The notes below the pieces were generated by a model that did no database searches, had not been told where the DNA came from, and saw only the letters and a list, made by a program, of their open reading frames with translations. DNA of 64,000 nucleotides from Vicugna pacos. Lineage: Eukaryota; Chordata; Mammalia; Artiodactyla; Camelidae. The stretch covers positions 64,614,484 through 64,678,483 of the forward strand of contig NC_132998.1 in assembly GCF_048564905.1 (NCBI RefSeq), in the 5' to 3' direction. Below are positions 23,639-34,355 of this stretch, in pieces. The translations under genes and the position numbers were made by a program. The stretch's first letter is position 1, and each line of letters opens with the position of its first letter.

Positions 23639-24110
23639 TGTTACGGAAACGACAGGCCAGTCAAGAAACAAGCACCACTCGGAGGGTTGGAGCACTCAGG
23701 TGTGTTATGCCGACGGGCACAGAGGGGCTTCTGCTCCGAAGCTCTGAGCACCTCCAAGACGTGTGCATGAGGTTTTATAGGGTAAAGTACCAGCTTGGGG
23801 TATTCGGCCAATAGGCATGGGACAGCTTTAGCAGCATTATCATCACAAAAGTGGAGGCAGGGAGGCAGCAAACCACCATTCCAAAGCCAGACATGTATCT
23901 TTGAAAACCCAGCTGGCTAGCAAAACACATGAACAGCAAACCAACACTAATTAACCTAGATTTACAAGTTAGTCCAGCAGAACTCAGATCAGTATTCCAA
24001 TGCTTAGATTTGTGACTTATCTTGTTAGCCCAGCCCAGCCTCTCCTTCACTTTCCTAGACTTGTGAGGTATCTTATTAGACCAGCCCAGCTTTTTCTTCA
24101 CATCACCACA
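23639..24110 (-). mobile_element. Solo LTR fossil with duplicated U3 segment
   Basis: Read on the - strand the 472-bp segment opens TGTGGTGATG and closes CGTAACA, the TG...CA ends of an LTR. A TATAAA box near 23,776 is followed by R/U5-like text ('ggtgctcagagcttcgg', 'tgcttgtttcttgactggcc'). In the U3 part two direct copies of about 52 bases (24,006-24,057 and 24,057-24,108) share 'gccagcccagc'-type cores, like the enhancer repeats of gammaretroviral LTRs. No internal region or partner LTR is seen. A class I ERV of moderate age is likely. No clean target-site duplication was found. Confidence 0.65.
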
Positions 24111-24429
24111 CTCCTCACCAGAGGGACCACGGTGCTTCAGTGGCGTCTGTCTAGACCACAGGGCTGTGACACGGGGGTGGGGTGGCTGAGAGACAGCACT
24201 GCGGGGAGGAATCCATGAGGCAGGTGGTATGACGCCTGAGGAGTGGCATGGATCGTGCCCAGGATGAGTGCAGGTAGAAGTACAGTGGTGATGACCTCTG
24301 GCCTCCCCTGTTGATGTGATTCCAGGGTCCACGCCGACCACGTCACATGGAGCCGGGGGAGGTGCTCACTACCCCGGAGAGCTGCTTTGTGTCCCCCAAA
24401 AATATGACTCAGGGCCTTAGGTTTCAAAG

Positions 24430-24660
24430 ATTATCATTTGATTTATTAAAATCCCACGTTAAAAATAACTTCTTTACACCTTTAGGTCTGACTTTGATTA
24501 ATGTTTGATTCTATTTATAAACTTAGATAACTAAATTCCCTGAAATATTTCAAGTGGAATCAACATGCCTAATATTAGATCTTCCTCCTCTTCTTTTATT
24601 TCAATTGCCTGACCAGCAAACAACCCTCGCAAACGTTTCTACGGTGCCTGTAGTTCTCAC
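24430..24660. other. AT-rich unassigned block
   Basis: AT-rich and non-repetitive to my eye, with 'ttgattaatgtttgatt' near 24,493. It could be a conserved element or an unrecognised old repeat. Confidence 0.25.
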
Positions 24661-25784
24661 AAATTAAACTGACTTGCAGAGAGCCCTTCGTTCTCCGGGT
24701 TTCAACACATTTTGTGAACTGAGTGGCACTCTCTTGTTCCTCTTACGACAACCTTTCTTAACAAGTGGGAGACTAATATTAAAGAGCACAACCTGAAGGG
24801 CTTGAGTGAGTGATGAAAGAGTGGTGCACACCAAGGAAACGCACCCTCGCTGCCAGCGAGAAGGCGAGAGCGTCAGCCCGGGGGCCCCCCGCGGCCCCTC
24901 CCGGCTGCTACCCGGCACGGAGTCCCTCTCCCTAAGGCTGAGTGGACGGCCTCGCCCGGGGGGCCCTCGGGAGTCCGGCGTCTAGCAGACAGTTGTTTCT
25001 TGTTTCTTGTTTTCACTTTTCACTCTTGTTGATACGTGATGATGACAAGCAAGTAATTACCATTCCTTCCACCCCATCTGCTGCTCACTCCAGGTCGCTC
25101 GTGACTCCTGCGTCGGTTTATGTGGAGGGTTAGCGCGTTAGAGCAGTGGCCTTAAGTTAGAACCGTCATCCCTCTTGTCACCATGCGGAGGCCTGGTGTG
25201 GCTTGGTCTGGCCGACGTCGGGGCCTGCAGGCGCCTGCAGCTGGGCAGCGCAGGGCATCCTCAGACCCTCTCCTCCGCGTCTCCTTTCCTGTCTGCTGCC
25301 TACAGACGAGACGGCGGCTCTCCTGGCTCTCCTTTCTCGACCAGACCCTCCCCTTCTTGAGCTCTTAATGAGTGGGGCCATCTGAGCCTCACATTATCAC
25401 CAGAACACGGGCTTAATTATCTCGTCAAAGCCAGAGGACACTCACACAAAAGGCTGAATAAATGTGTTTCTTGCCAAGTAGCAGAGAACCATCTCCCTGG
25501 ACAAAGCGACCGCTGGTCACACGTGGGGTTGGGGGGTTTGGAGCCCAGAGATCGGCAGGCTTCTGGAAGAGGGAGGATCTGGGGGCTGTGCGACCTTGGC
25601 TGTGGATGCCTGGTTATCAGAACGGGGCTGCCACTCCTGGGTGTCACTTCATAGTATACTTGCTGCCGGGAAATAGTCCTCAGCTGATTAGGACCGGCTT
25701 CAGGTCAGTTTGGGAAGTTACCTCCGGCCGTGGGGACAGGGCAGCTGGCCCGCTCTTCTCTTGCATTTGGGGCAGAGGATTTTT

Positions 25785-25908
25785 GTTCTCATTGTCATAA
25801 CATGCTTGAGAGCACTGAGGCTCAGACAGGTGAGCACATTTCCTAAGCTTGTGTACTTACCAGGCGGCACATTAGGGCCTTGAGCCTGGGTCTCTCCGAA
25901 GTCCATGC
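25785..25908 (-). repeat. SINE MIR, antisense fragment
   Basis: 'cactgaggctcagacaggtg', 'acatttcctaagcttgtgta', 'cttaccaggcggcac' and 'cttgagcctgggtctctccg' match the MIR antisense order (GAGGCTCAGAGAGGTTAAG ... CTTGCCCAAGGTC ... GGATTCGAACCCAGGTCT). Only the 5' half of the family is represented, and it is diverged. Confidence 0.8.
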
Positions 25909-28842
25909 TTTTATTTGCACATTTTTATCAAGCAGTGCTTTGGTTTGCATGTTCACAAAGGGCTGTTCATCACAGTCCTCGCTTCTTGGTGCGTTGTCTC
26001 AGTCATTCCCTGCAAGGATGTTGTTTTTAATATTGCTTTTTTCTATTTTCCCTTCATCCCAGATCCTGACTGCCAGCCCCTCTTTTCCCACCCAGTAGAG
26101 TCACTCCTTCTAATGTGTTATCTGTCCTTAAATATCTGTGCCCCTTTGAGGGTCTGATTTTCAAGAGTTATGTGTTCATCTTAAATTTCCATACCTATTG
26201 TGCCACAGACCTCATTCCGTTTCTTAAGTTTTTTTGCTCAACACTGTGTTTTAAATGTGTGCCCACCTTTCTGCACAGACTTCGAACCTTCGATTCTCGG
26301 CATGCAGCTACCACGGCCTCCACACCTTACCTGTTCTGCTTCTCACTCGTCATCACCTGGATAGTCTCTGGTCCTTCCCCCACCCTCACCCCTGTCACCA
26401 AACACTATGGCACCCTCACCCCTGAGGTACGACTTTCTCTGGGTTCTCACCCAGGAGTAGGGTTGCTGGGCCACGGGGGGGCCACAGTTTCACCAGGGAC
26501 AGCCACCTTGCCGTGCAGACTGGCCTGGCGGGCTGTACCCCTCCAGCAGTTCACCAGGGTTTCATTTTGCCACATCCTCACCAGTGGTTTCAGACTCTTT
26601 GAAAGCGCTGCCAGTCAGGGGGCCGGGTGGGAAATGCAGTCTTGTGATTGTCTGAACCCGCACCTCTGTGATTGCCACGGAAGTCACACATCTCCTCATG
26701 CGCGGCGGCCTTCGCGCTTCCCCTGCTGTGAGCGCCTGTCAGTACACCTTCCCCTCTTACCGATCTCGCACCCTCATCGTCCCGTTGGCTTTGATAACCC
26801 CTTGCGTATTCTGGACATAAACTTCTTGGTGTTTTTTTAAGAAGCAAACGTTCCCAATCTGTCACCTGTCTCTTGAATGACATCATTCTACCTTGAACCC
26901 AAGTCTTTAATTTTGTTATGGTTAAATCCATTTGTTTTTCTGCCAGATTCTGTACTTTTTCAGTATTATACAAGGAGTGCATATTCAGTTCAAGACAAAA
27001 ATTTCCCCAGCAATTTATCCTCTTACTTTATTGTTCTTGCACTTAAACTTTTGACCAATCTAGAGATCACTTTCCTTAGGATGTGAGGGAGAGTTCTAAG
27101 TTTTGTTTTATCCATAAAGTGGGGAATATCATCTGTTAAACAAATCTATTCCTTCTCACTGAAGTGTGAGGTAAGTGTTCTCACAGAACAGACCCCTGGA
27201 CACATAAGTCTGCCGCTGAGCGGTCTGTCTGATCCCACCTGTGTATTTAATATTTCTATACCACAACCACATTTCTTTAAAACTAACGTTTTGCAGAATA
27301 TCTTCATACCTTGTAGGCCGGGTCCCCTTTCATTCATCTCCACTTTTCTGAAATTGATTTGTTTTCACAGATCTTTATGTTTCCACATAAATGTTAGAAT
27401 AAGATTGTTGAAGTTGACAAAATTTACTCTTGAAAAATTTTGTTGACTCTCATTAAAGTAAGGCTTTGGCAGAGAATTAGAATTGCCAGCTCTTTGAATA
27501 AACTATCCCATCGTCGAATATGGTACATTTTCCCTCTATTCTGGTCTTTCGTTACATCCTTGGGTGAATTTTAAAGCTTTCTCCATAAAGGTCTCATGAA
27601 TTCTTCATCAGATTTATTCCTGTGCACACTGTGGCTTCCCCAGCTATTGTAAAGGTTGTATTGTTTCGCTGTGACGTGTTTTAGTTAGAAATTACCAGGG
27701 TGAGGGAACACCACTGCAGCGCTGACACTGCGCCTCTCAACTTCGCAGAACGGTTGTCAGTCCGACACCTTGTCTGTTGACCTGGTGGGTTTCCCGTGCA
27801 GGCGATCATGTTATCCACAAGCAAGAACCACTTCGCTCTTGATGTGTCCCTCCCCCTCTTGCTGACCATTCTCTCAATTCTCCCTCAGTCGAGGCGTTGC
27901 CAGGAGAGGTGATGATGGCTACGATTTTCTCATTGTGGTCTTAAAGAAGCCACGTCTCAAATTAACCCACTGAATGCGGTGTTTGCTGTAGAACACAAGC
28001 TCATAGTTACTTGCCAGATAAAGAAAGTTCCCCTTTATTTCCAGTCTTCTGACATTTCGTTGAAAGATATGTTGGTTATTTCCAAGTGGTTTTTGGGGCT
28101 TCTCCTGACCCAGCCAATAGATATATATATGTATATATATCTCTCTATAAATTTATTCAGCTTAGTACCTTGAAGTGGGAAATTACATTCATAGATTTTC
28201 AGATGTTCAATTTTCTTTTCATTCCTTTGATAAACTTACCTGTGATGGTATATTATTATTTTTGACACAATGTTAAAGTCAATCAGAAAATATGCAAATA
28301 AGATGATTCATAAGTGAACTGAGTCTACACTTTGCTTTTTGAAGTGTTTCTCGGCAGCTTTGGAATCAGCGCAACACTGGACGTTTAAAATGGACGGAGC
28401 GTCCTCACCCCCTCTCTCATCATTTGCAGCAACTTGTAAGTTGTGGAAACAGAAATTCTCTCTTCTTTGAACCTCTGTTGTAACTTTCCTGCGGCGTTTT
28501 CTAAGCCTGATCGTGTTGTTGTTTTGTTTCGTTTCCCCTTGGGGGGAGGTTTAATTACCATTGCAAATTCTAAGCTGAAAATTTCTGTTTCTTCTTGCCA
28601 AACTGAGGATATTGTATCTTTCCAGAAGTGTATCCATTTTGCCTCTTTTTTTTCCTTTTTAATGTATGTCTTTATTTCAGAAAATCTCTGTTGTTTATGT
28701 GGTTATTTTCTCTTTTGGGTCCCGTCGTTCACAGATGCTCATCTTCCCCTCCTTTTATTGATCAGATTTGCCAGAGGTTTGTACATTTGCTAATCTTTAA
28801 AAGAGAGAGATTTTGGCCTTGTGTTTCTTCTCTGTTTCATTG

Positions 28843-28898
28843 ATCTCTGTTCTCATCTGAAGGCAAGCGCAGCAGATGAGAACAGAGATGCTTGCCTT
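28843..28898 (+). repeat. Interleaved perfect inverted repeats (template-switch scar)
   Basis: Arm A (28,843-28,859, ATCTCTGTTCTCATCTG) is perfectly complementary to A' (28,873-28,889). Arm B (28,860-28,868, AAGGCAAGC) is perfectly complementary to B' (28,890-28,898). The order is A-B-gcag-A'-B'. Equivalently, the 30 bases 28,860-28,889 are the exact reverse complement of A + ctgc + B'. The surrounding L1 text runs smoothly from A to B', so these 30 bases look like a single in-place inverted insertion. Confidence 0.9.
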
Positions 28899-29246
28899 CT
28901 TACTTCTCTGGGTTGCTTCTGTTTCTCCTCTTCTTTTCTCCTTGAATTGAATGCTTGGCTCATTTCTTTTATTTTTTTCTTACTTCCTGATAATGTACTT
29001 AAATGCATGCAGCTGTCACTGTAGTGTGGCCCCATTATTTTGTATTTCTTTCATGCTTACTCGCGATCTTAAAGTGTTTTTAGCAGAATGACTGATTCCT
29101 TAGTTTTGGGACATATGAGGTTTTATTTGCCTTTAATCAAATTTTGTTCCCGATCTCTAATCTCATTGTGTCGTGCTCGAGGAGTGTATTCGGCTGCGTG
29201 GCTTGTTTGGGTGTGCCGGACCTTCTGTGGCTGTGAAAGCTCCCCT

Positions 29247-29249
<3 letters not shown>

Positions 29250-29293
<44 letters not shown>
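29250..29293 (+). repeat. (CA)22 microsatellite
   Basis: An uninterrupted CA dinucleotide run of 44 bases lies within the old antisense L1. Its length and purity make it likely to be polymorphic. Confidence 0.98.
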
Positions 29294-29294
<1 letters not shown>

Positions 29295-29934
29295 TTTGCT
29301 TTGAGCTTTTTATTAATGTTGTCGTTCAACTTTTATATGCATTTATGCTTTTTTGTTTCGGGCTTTTTTCTCTTTTGTCCCTCTGATCTGCCAGTTCCTA
29401 AGAGGGCTCTGCTGAGACCGTGGGCACTAAGTTTTGCCGTCTCCACCTCCCCCGTAGCCCTGGCGGCTCTTACTTCGGGTGTTGCGATGCGGTATTTTAA
29501 TGGGCGTGTGTATTCACAGCCACTGTCCTCTCACCTGCTCTGTTGTGTCAGGGCACAGCACCGCTCTTTGTCGTTATGATGCTTTTCACCTTAGCGTCTA
29601 TTTAGTCTGATAATGAAAAGTGCTACCTTGTATTTTTGCAAATTTCTTATTGAAATAGCCTTTGTAAACCACCCATACACCTACTTTCAAATGAGTTCAT
29701 TCACTAGTGCGTGCAGGTCGCCGTGTCTGTTCCTGCTTCTCATTCTGAATCAGGGCCTCGGCCTCTAGGCTAACTCCTGGAACGGAGAGCCTGCTCCCGC
29801 GGGCTGAGGGGTCGTTCTCAGCAACGAGGCCGGAGCCAGGCTGAGGACGGCAGCTCTGCCACATCTGTGGGGAAGAGCCCCCCGTCTTTCCCCCCAGGGG
29901 CTGCGGGACACGAAGCTCTTTTTTGTTCTCTCCC

Positions 29935-30000
29935 TCCCTTTTCCTTCCTTCTTTCCTCCCTTCCTTCTTTCCTTCCCTCCTTCCCCTCTCTCTCATTTGA
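29935..30000 (+). repeat. CT-rich low-complexity tract
   Basis: CTTCC/CTTTCC/CTCC units run without a fixed period for about 65 bases. The tract is purine-rich on the - strand. Confidence 0.9.
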
Positions 30001-30007
30001 CTTTTAC

Positions 30008-30140
30008 TTCTTTTTCTGAATTTTAATACAAATACATCATAAAGGGCACAAAGCGTATACACAGGCTGATAAACAAGTGGCTAAAAAGAGGCTCCCCTGC
30101 ACACCAGCACCCCGCCACGCGGGGGCACATGACCAGCAGC
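30008..30140 (-). repeat. LINE L1M 3'UTR fragment
   Basis: 'aatacatcataaagggcaca', 'ggctgataaacaagtggc' and 'ctgcacaccagcaccccgcc' recall the L1M 3'UTR antisense text (ATCATAAGTGTACAGCTTGATGA ... GTAACCAGCACCCAGATC). The copy is short and diverged and lies just beyond the 3.4-kb L1. Confidence 0.5.
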
Positions 30141-30849
30141 CTGGGACCCCCTCCCCGGGCCCCTCTGCCGTCCCAGCCCCGCGCTCCAGGTAACAGCCGC
30201 CTGGGCCTCGGAAACCCTCGCTTGGCCGTTTTGTCATCAGACGTCGAGCCCTGCCTCTGTGGAGCTTCCTGCGAAGGGCGCGGTTTCCTGCTTGTGCACA
30301 GACGGAGTCGCACGTCTTCTCACGGAGCTGAAGTTCCGTTTCGGCGTTTCACTCGTGCTTTGCACACGCCCGTGTCCCACCTCCTTCCAGCACAGGCTGG
30401 TGGTCATCGTGGGTGTCTGCAGACGGTCCGCTCTCCAGCTGACGGCCGCTGGCGGGTCCCAGCTCCCGGCCTTGCGAGCCAGGCTGCCGAGAGCAGCCCC
30501 GCCACGTGTCCTGGCAGGCAGGCTGGCGAGTGTTTCTAGCACGTTCTAGCGGGGTGGGGGCTGCAGCCCGGTCTGCGCGCTTGCTGGCAGCCTGGCCCGG
30601 GGTGAGCAGGCGCCTTCCAGAGAAGGCGTCCGGATTGGACCTTCCGCCGTCAGGGTCTGCGAGCTGTGATGGCCCCACCATCGCACTGATACTGGTGCTG
30701 CCAGACTTTTACTAGAGGATCGATCAGTTTACGCGTGAATCTTAAAACTTATCTTTCAGTCTTGTGGGCACATGCCGGCAAGGCTTTGTTTTGCCTTTCC
30801 CTGATCGCTGATGGGGGAATGTTTGTCACGTACAACGTGGGCCCCATCT

Positions 30850-31135
30850 GGTTCTCTCTTTTTAAGTATCTGTTCCCATCTTTTGACCATTTTTCTTTTG
30901 AGTTGTTTTCCTTTTTTTATTGATTTGTAAGAGTTTTTCTTTTTAATACTATGCTTTGGATATCAACTTTTTTTTTATTCTTTTGGTTACAGATACTGCT
31001 AATATCTTTTCTATCCTGTGTCTTGTTTTTCATTCTCGGAGAGTGTCTTTTGATGAACAGAGGCTCCTACTTTCACTGCAGTTGAACTCATCTATCTTTT
31101 TATATGCCTGAGAAAAATCTAACCTCACCCTTGCA
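30850..31135 (-). repeat. LINE L1M ORF2 fragment
   Basis: 'cccatcttttgaccattttt', 'tgagttgttttcctttttt', 'cctgtgtcttgtttttcatt' and 'gagagtgtcttttgatgaac' are the antisense old-L1 ORF2 order ('gcccatttttctattgagtt' ... 'ggcttgtcttttcactttgt' ... 'tggtgtcttttgaggaacag'). AT-rich sequence to 31,430 may belong to the same or another L1, but I cannot place it. Confidence 0.7.
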
Positions 31136-31439
31136 TTAAATAACAGATTAGCTTGATCTAACAATCCGAGCATCATTCTCCCTTTAATGTGTAAAAACGA
31201 TGACACTGCTGCCTCACTCGGAGTACTGACACATGGTACCAACTTGATTCTTACTCATATTCATGGGCATAATTTTTAAATTCTTTTTCTGGAAGCTTTT
31301 AGATTTTTTATCTTTGATGTTTTAAAATTTACTTAAATTTTATCTAGTTTTGTTTTTTGTCCTTATTTATCATTTTAGGTGGCTCTGAGTCCTTTCAGTT
31401 CAGGTCTGTTTTCTCTATTTTGTGCTAATTTTTTGGTGG

Positions 31440-31850
31440 TCAATTTTGTTTTAATTGAAGTATAGCTGATTTACAATTATAGTTAGTTCCTGGTGTACAG
31501 CATAACGATTCAGTTATACATACATATTCTTTTTTATAGTTTTTTCATTACAGGTTATTACAAGCTATTGAATATAGTTCCCTGTGCTGTACAGTAGGAC
31601 CCTGTTGTTGATCTATTCTGTATATAGTCATTTGTATCTGCTAATCTCAAACTCCTCATTTATCCCTCCTCCCTTTCCCCTTTGGTAACCAGAAACTTGT
31701 TTTCTATGTCTGTGAGCCTCAGTTTTGTAAATAAGTTCATTTGCATCATTTTTTTCAGATTCCACATGTAAGTGACATCACAGGACACTTGATCCTGCCT
31801 GACTTACTGCATTTAGTGGGACCCTCTCTGGTGCACCCATCTTTCTTTAC
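31440..31850 (-). repeat. LINE L1 3' end, ungulate type
   Basis: 'ttaattgaagtatagctgat', 'aacgattcagttatacatac', 'cattacaggttattacaagc', 'tgaatatagttccctgtgct' and 'ctttggtaaccagaaacttg' match the antisense 3'UTR of even-toed-ungulate L1 closely. It is similar in age to, or younger than, the copy at 12.3 kb, and 5' truncated near 31,850. Confidence 0.9.
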
Positions 31851-33100
31851 AGCGTTTCCTCCTCTCTGTCTTCTCTGTCCTCCCAGTGGCCTTTTTGTCT
31901 CCCACGCTCCTACCTGTATGCTCCCGTGTATTTGCTCCTCAGGCTCCCGGGGACAGACCCTCCCCGGCCCCCCTGACTTGCTCTCAGCTGTGTCCACTCC
32001 ACCCTTCAGCCCACCCAGGCCGCTTTCCACACCAGCTGCCACGTTTTTCAAGTTTGTCATCTCACATTGGTTCCTCTTTATACCTTAGTTTCACCTTAGC
32101 TTCATGTCTTAAACGTCTTTTTAAAAAAGATAATGAGTCTTGTTTCTATTTTGTCTGCCATAAATTCTTTCATATTGACTGCAGTCCCTAAATATCATTA
32201 CTGTGACTTCTGAGTTCAAATGCCACCCTGTTTGCTGGTGATGTGTCCTGGGATGGGGCAGTGCCCCCTCCAGCTGGTGGTCTTCCCGGGACATTGTGCC
32301 CGGAGAAGAGAGATGCCCCAGGGAGGAGCCTCGGGTGTCACCGGGTGTCTCCTGTCTGTGTGTTGCCTTTTAAAAAGTTTCAGTCTTGGTGCTGACCATC
32401 TAACCCTCCAGGTCTGGAGGGAGGCAGGGGATGGTTCCAAACGGTAGCTGTCCTTTGTCTGCCTGCTGTTGCGCACGTCCACCGTGAGTAGAGGCGGAAG
32501 CCAGCATGTTAGCTTCGTTCTAGAGGCTCTTTGGAGGACCAGAGCTCAGACGCACAGTTGGGTGGGCCTGGGACACCATGGGGGGCATCAGAGTCACCTG
32601 CGGTTGGGCAGCTGAGCTGGGCTGGGGTAATCACAGGTCTGTGAGTGACCTCAGCCTGAGAGGAGAGAGGTGCCCTCCGCCACCTGCACCTTCACCGGAT
32701 CCCTTCTGCACCACGGAGGTCTTGCTGATCCAACTGCTTTGCCGACTGGAATGCGGAGGGACAGTCCCGGGAGTGGGAGGCCGGGGGAGACGGGCCCCAG
32801 GGCGGGCTCTCAGCCCCTACACAGCTCTCCCACCGGGGAGTCCGCGCCACCGCAAGGCTCCTCGCGGCTCCCCGCCCCGGGAGGCTGCCTGGGTATCAGC
32901 CTGGGGGGCATCCTGGCCCCCTGGGGCGGTGCCTGCCTGCGCCAAACCTCCCACCGCAGCACACAGGAGCATCTTGTGCAGATCTGTCCTGACCAGCGGC
33001 AGTTTCTGAACACCGATTGTTACAGTTGCTGCTGTTCTGGGAGAAACAAACCCTGAGACTCAGACTAAAGACACGAGGCAAGCTTGTCTTCCATCTACTC
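31850..33100. other. Unassigned, mostly GC-rich DNA
   Basis: No gene or named repeat is recognised. Chance frames of up to about 143 codons overlap on both strands. Composition rises in GC toward the CpG island that follows. Confidence 0.4.
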
Positions 33101-33109
33101 CTCGCACCC

Positions 33110-33860
33110 CAAGTTAGGATTCGGCCTTCGCGGTCGGATGGGAAGCCTGTGGTCTGCTCCCTCGCAGTCTGGGGACAGCGGCTCCCGCGTGCGCAGCCGC
33201 GGCCACCAGCTCCACAGCGCACCCGGTCACGCAGCCTGAATCCCGGGTCCCGGCTTTGCAAACGCACGGGCCGCGGGAGCTGCGGGCGCCCTCCTCCGCA
33301 GCCTCGGTGTTTACAGAGTCGTTGGGATGGCCTCGCGCTGGGACCTGAGCCCAGTCGCCGTCTCAGCGAGCTGAGTGATGGGACCGTTGCCTTCTCCTCT
33401 TTCCTTCGATTCCGGATCCATGGTTCCTGGATGATGGGGCCGCGCCGGTCAGGACAGGCAGGGAGAAATCCCGAGGCAGCTGGAAGGAGACCCTCCGGAC
33501 GGCGTGAGCAGGTGGACTGCACCTGGGGAGCTGAGGGGAGCTGAGTCCCCCCTTGGATGCTACGCACAGGCGATCGTTTCCCGCGGTCCCTTCCTTCCGT
33601 GGCTGTGCCGGTGCGGCGGCGGAGGGCGGGCCGGCCGCAGTAGGGACACCCTGTCCGCACCCTCCCGACCTCAGACAGGCAGCCATCGGTGTTCGCACCG
33701 CTGAGAAAGGCGCGGGGCTCCGCCAGGTCTTCAGCAAGCACCAGCGCAGTCTCAGCCCGGGGTGGGGGTGGGGGGCTCTGCGCTGCGTGGACCCGCCTCC
33801 AGCTTCGCCTTATCCGTGCGCACGCGCACTCGCACGGCCGCAAACACGCGCACACACAGA
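33110..33860. promoter_or_regulatory. CpG island, strongest in the window
   Basis: I counted about 30 CpG dinucleotides between 33,120 and 33,375 alone, for example 'ctcccgcgtgcgcagccgcg' and 'gcacgggccgcgggagctgc'. A second dense stretch covers 33,550-33,850. Both length and density meet the usual island criteria. A 319-codon frame on - and a 290-codon frame on + cross it, but both look compositional: arginine, proline, glycine and serine dominate and no domain is visible. It may mark the promoter of a gene or lncRNA whose exons lie outside, or an orphan island. Confidence 0.65.
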
Positions 33861-33879
33861 TTCAAACCTGTTTGAACTC

Positions 33880-34150
33880 ACTCTTATGCTTAAAACAATG
33901 CAAAGCTCCCCTTGTCCAGAAGTTGGAGCCCCTAACCTGACAAGCAGTGCCCTTTCCCCTTTGTCCTCTGATGACCTCTTGAAGCCCAGCCCCCTGCCGG
34001 CCCTCCCTCTTTGTTTTCCAGGGACCAAGACTCCGCGTACAAGTTCCCCAAAGCCACATTGTTTCAGGTGCCTGTGTCTTCGTGTTTGTTCCGTGCAAAC
34101 GTCCCCACACCCAGAGCCCAGCTCAGACACGCCTCCCGGGCTGCCTTCCT
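33880..34150 (+). repeat. LINE L2 fragment
   Basis: 'ctcttatgcttaaaacaatg', 'gccagccc' repeats and 'gcccagctcagacacgcctc' with 'gggctgccttcctggatc' follow the sense L2 order ('cctgcttaaaaccctccaat' ... 'tcagctcaaatgtcacctcc' ... 'aggccttccctgacc'). It is diverged, as usual for L2, and lies between two CpG-rich stretches. Confidence 0.6.
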
Positions 34151-34355
34151 GGATCCAGAGACGCGCCGGTCGCAGGAAGCGCCCGTGCCCATCGCCCCCG
34201 GGGCAGCCGCGGATCCCCTCCTGCAGTTGGCGCGGTGGCGTCTGTCAGAGAGGAGGCTCGGGGCCGCCTGCCAGGGCGGGTCCCGGCGGAGCCAGGGCCC
34301 GGGGGGAAGCGCCGTCCCCTCTCGGGACGACCTCACCGGGCGGCTGCTTTTATTC
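34150..34355. promoter_or_regulatory. CpG-dense patch downstream of L2
   Basis: CpG words such as 'gagacgcgccggtcgcaggaa' (shortened: GACGCGCCGGTCGC), 'ccccggggcagccgcgg' and 'gggacgacctcaccgggcgg' continue the island character after the L2 interruption. No promoter element is recognised. Confidence 0.5.

Larger units (their letters stand above)
26275..29690 (-). repeat. LINE L1, 3.4-kb old ORF2 copy
   Basis: Reading along + gives L1 ORF2 in antisense from its C-terminal end ('acccaggagtagggttgctg', 'ccacatcctcaccagtggtt') through the reverse-transcriptase region (about 27,350-28,300) to the N-terminal side ('ggtttaattaccattgcaaa', 'tttcattgatctctgttctc', 'cgtctatttagtctgataat'). It is interrupted by a (CA)22 run at 29,250-29,293 and by the 30-bp inverted insert described separately. 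The left end (26.3-26.6 kb) is GC-shifted and the rest stays AT-rich. It is an old L1ME/L1M-type copy with no intact frame. Confidence 0.8.

Noticed and set aside
26115-26840. A 241-codon frame on +
   Set aside because: It runs across the end of an antisense old L1 and has no domain. The GC-shift of that L1 removed stops.
32896-33855. A 319-codon open frame on - and an overlapping 290-codon frame on + (33,553-34,425)
   Set aside because: Both cross a CpG island where stop codons are rare. Residues are dominated by R, P, G and S, no domain is visible, and part of the + frame is L2-derived. They are chance frames.
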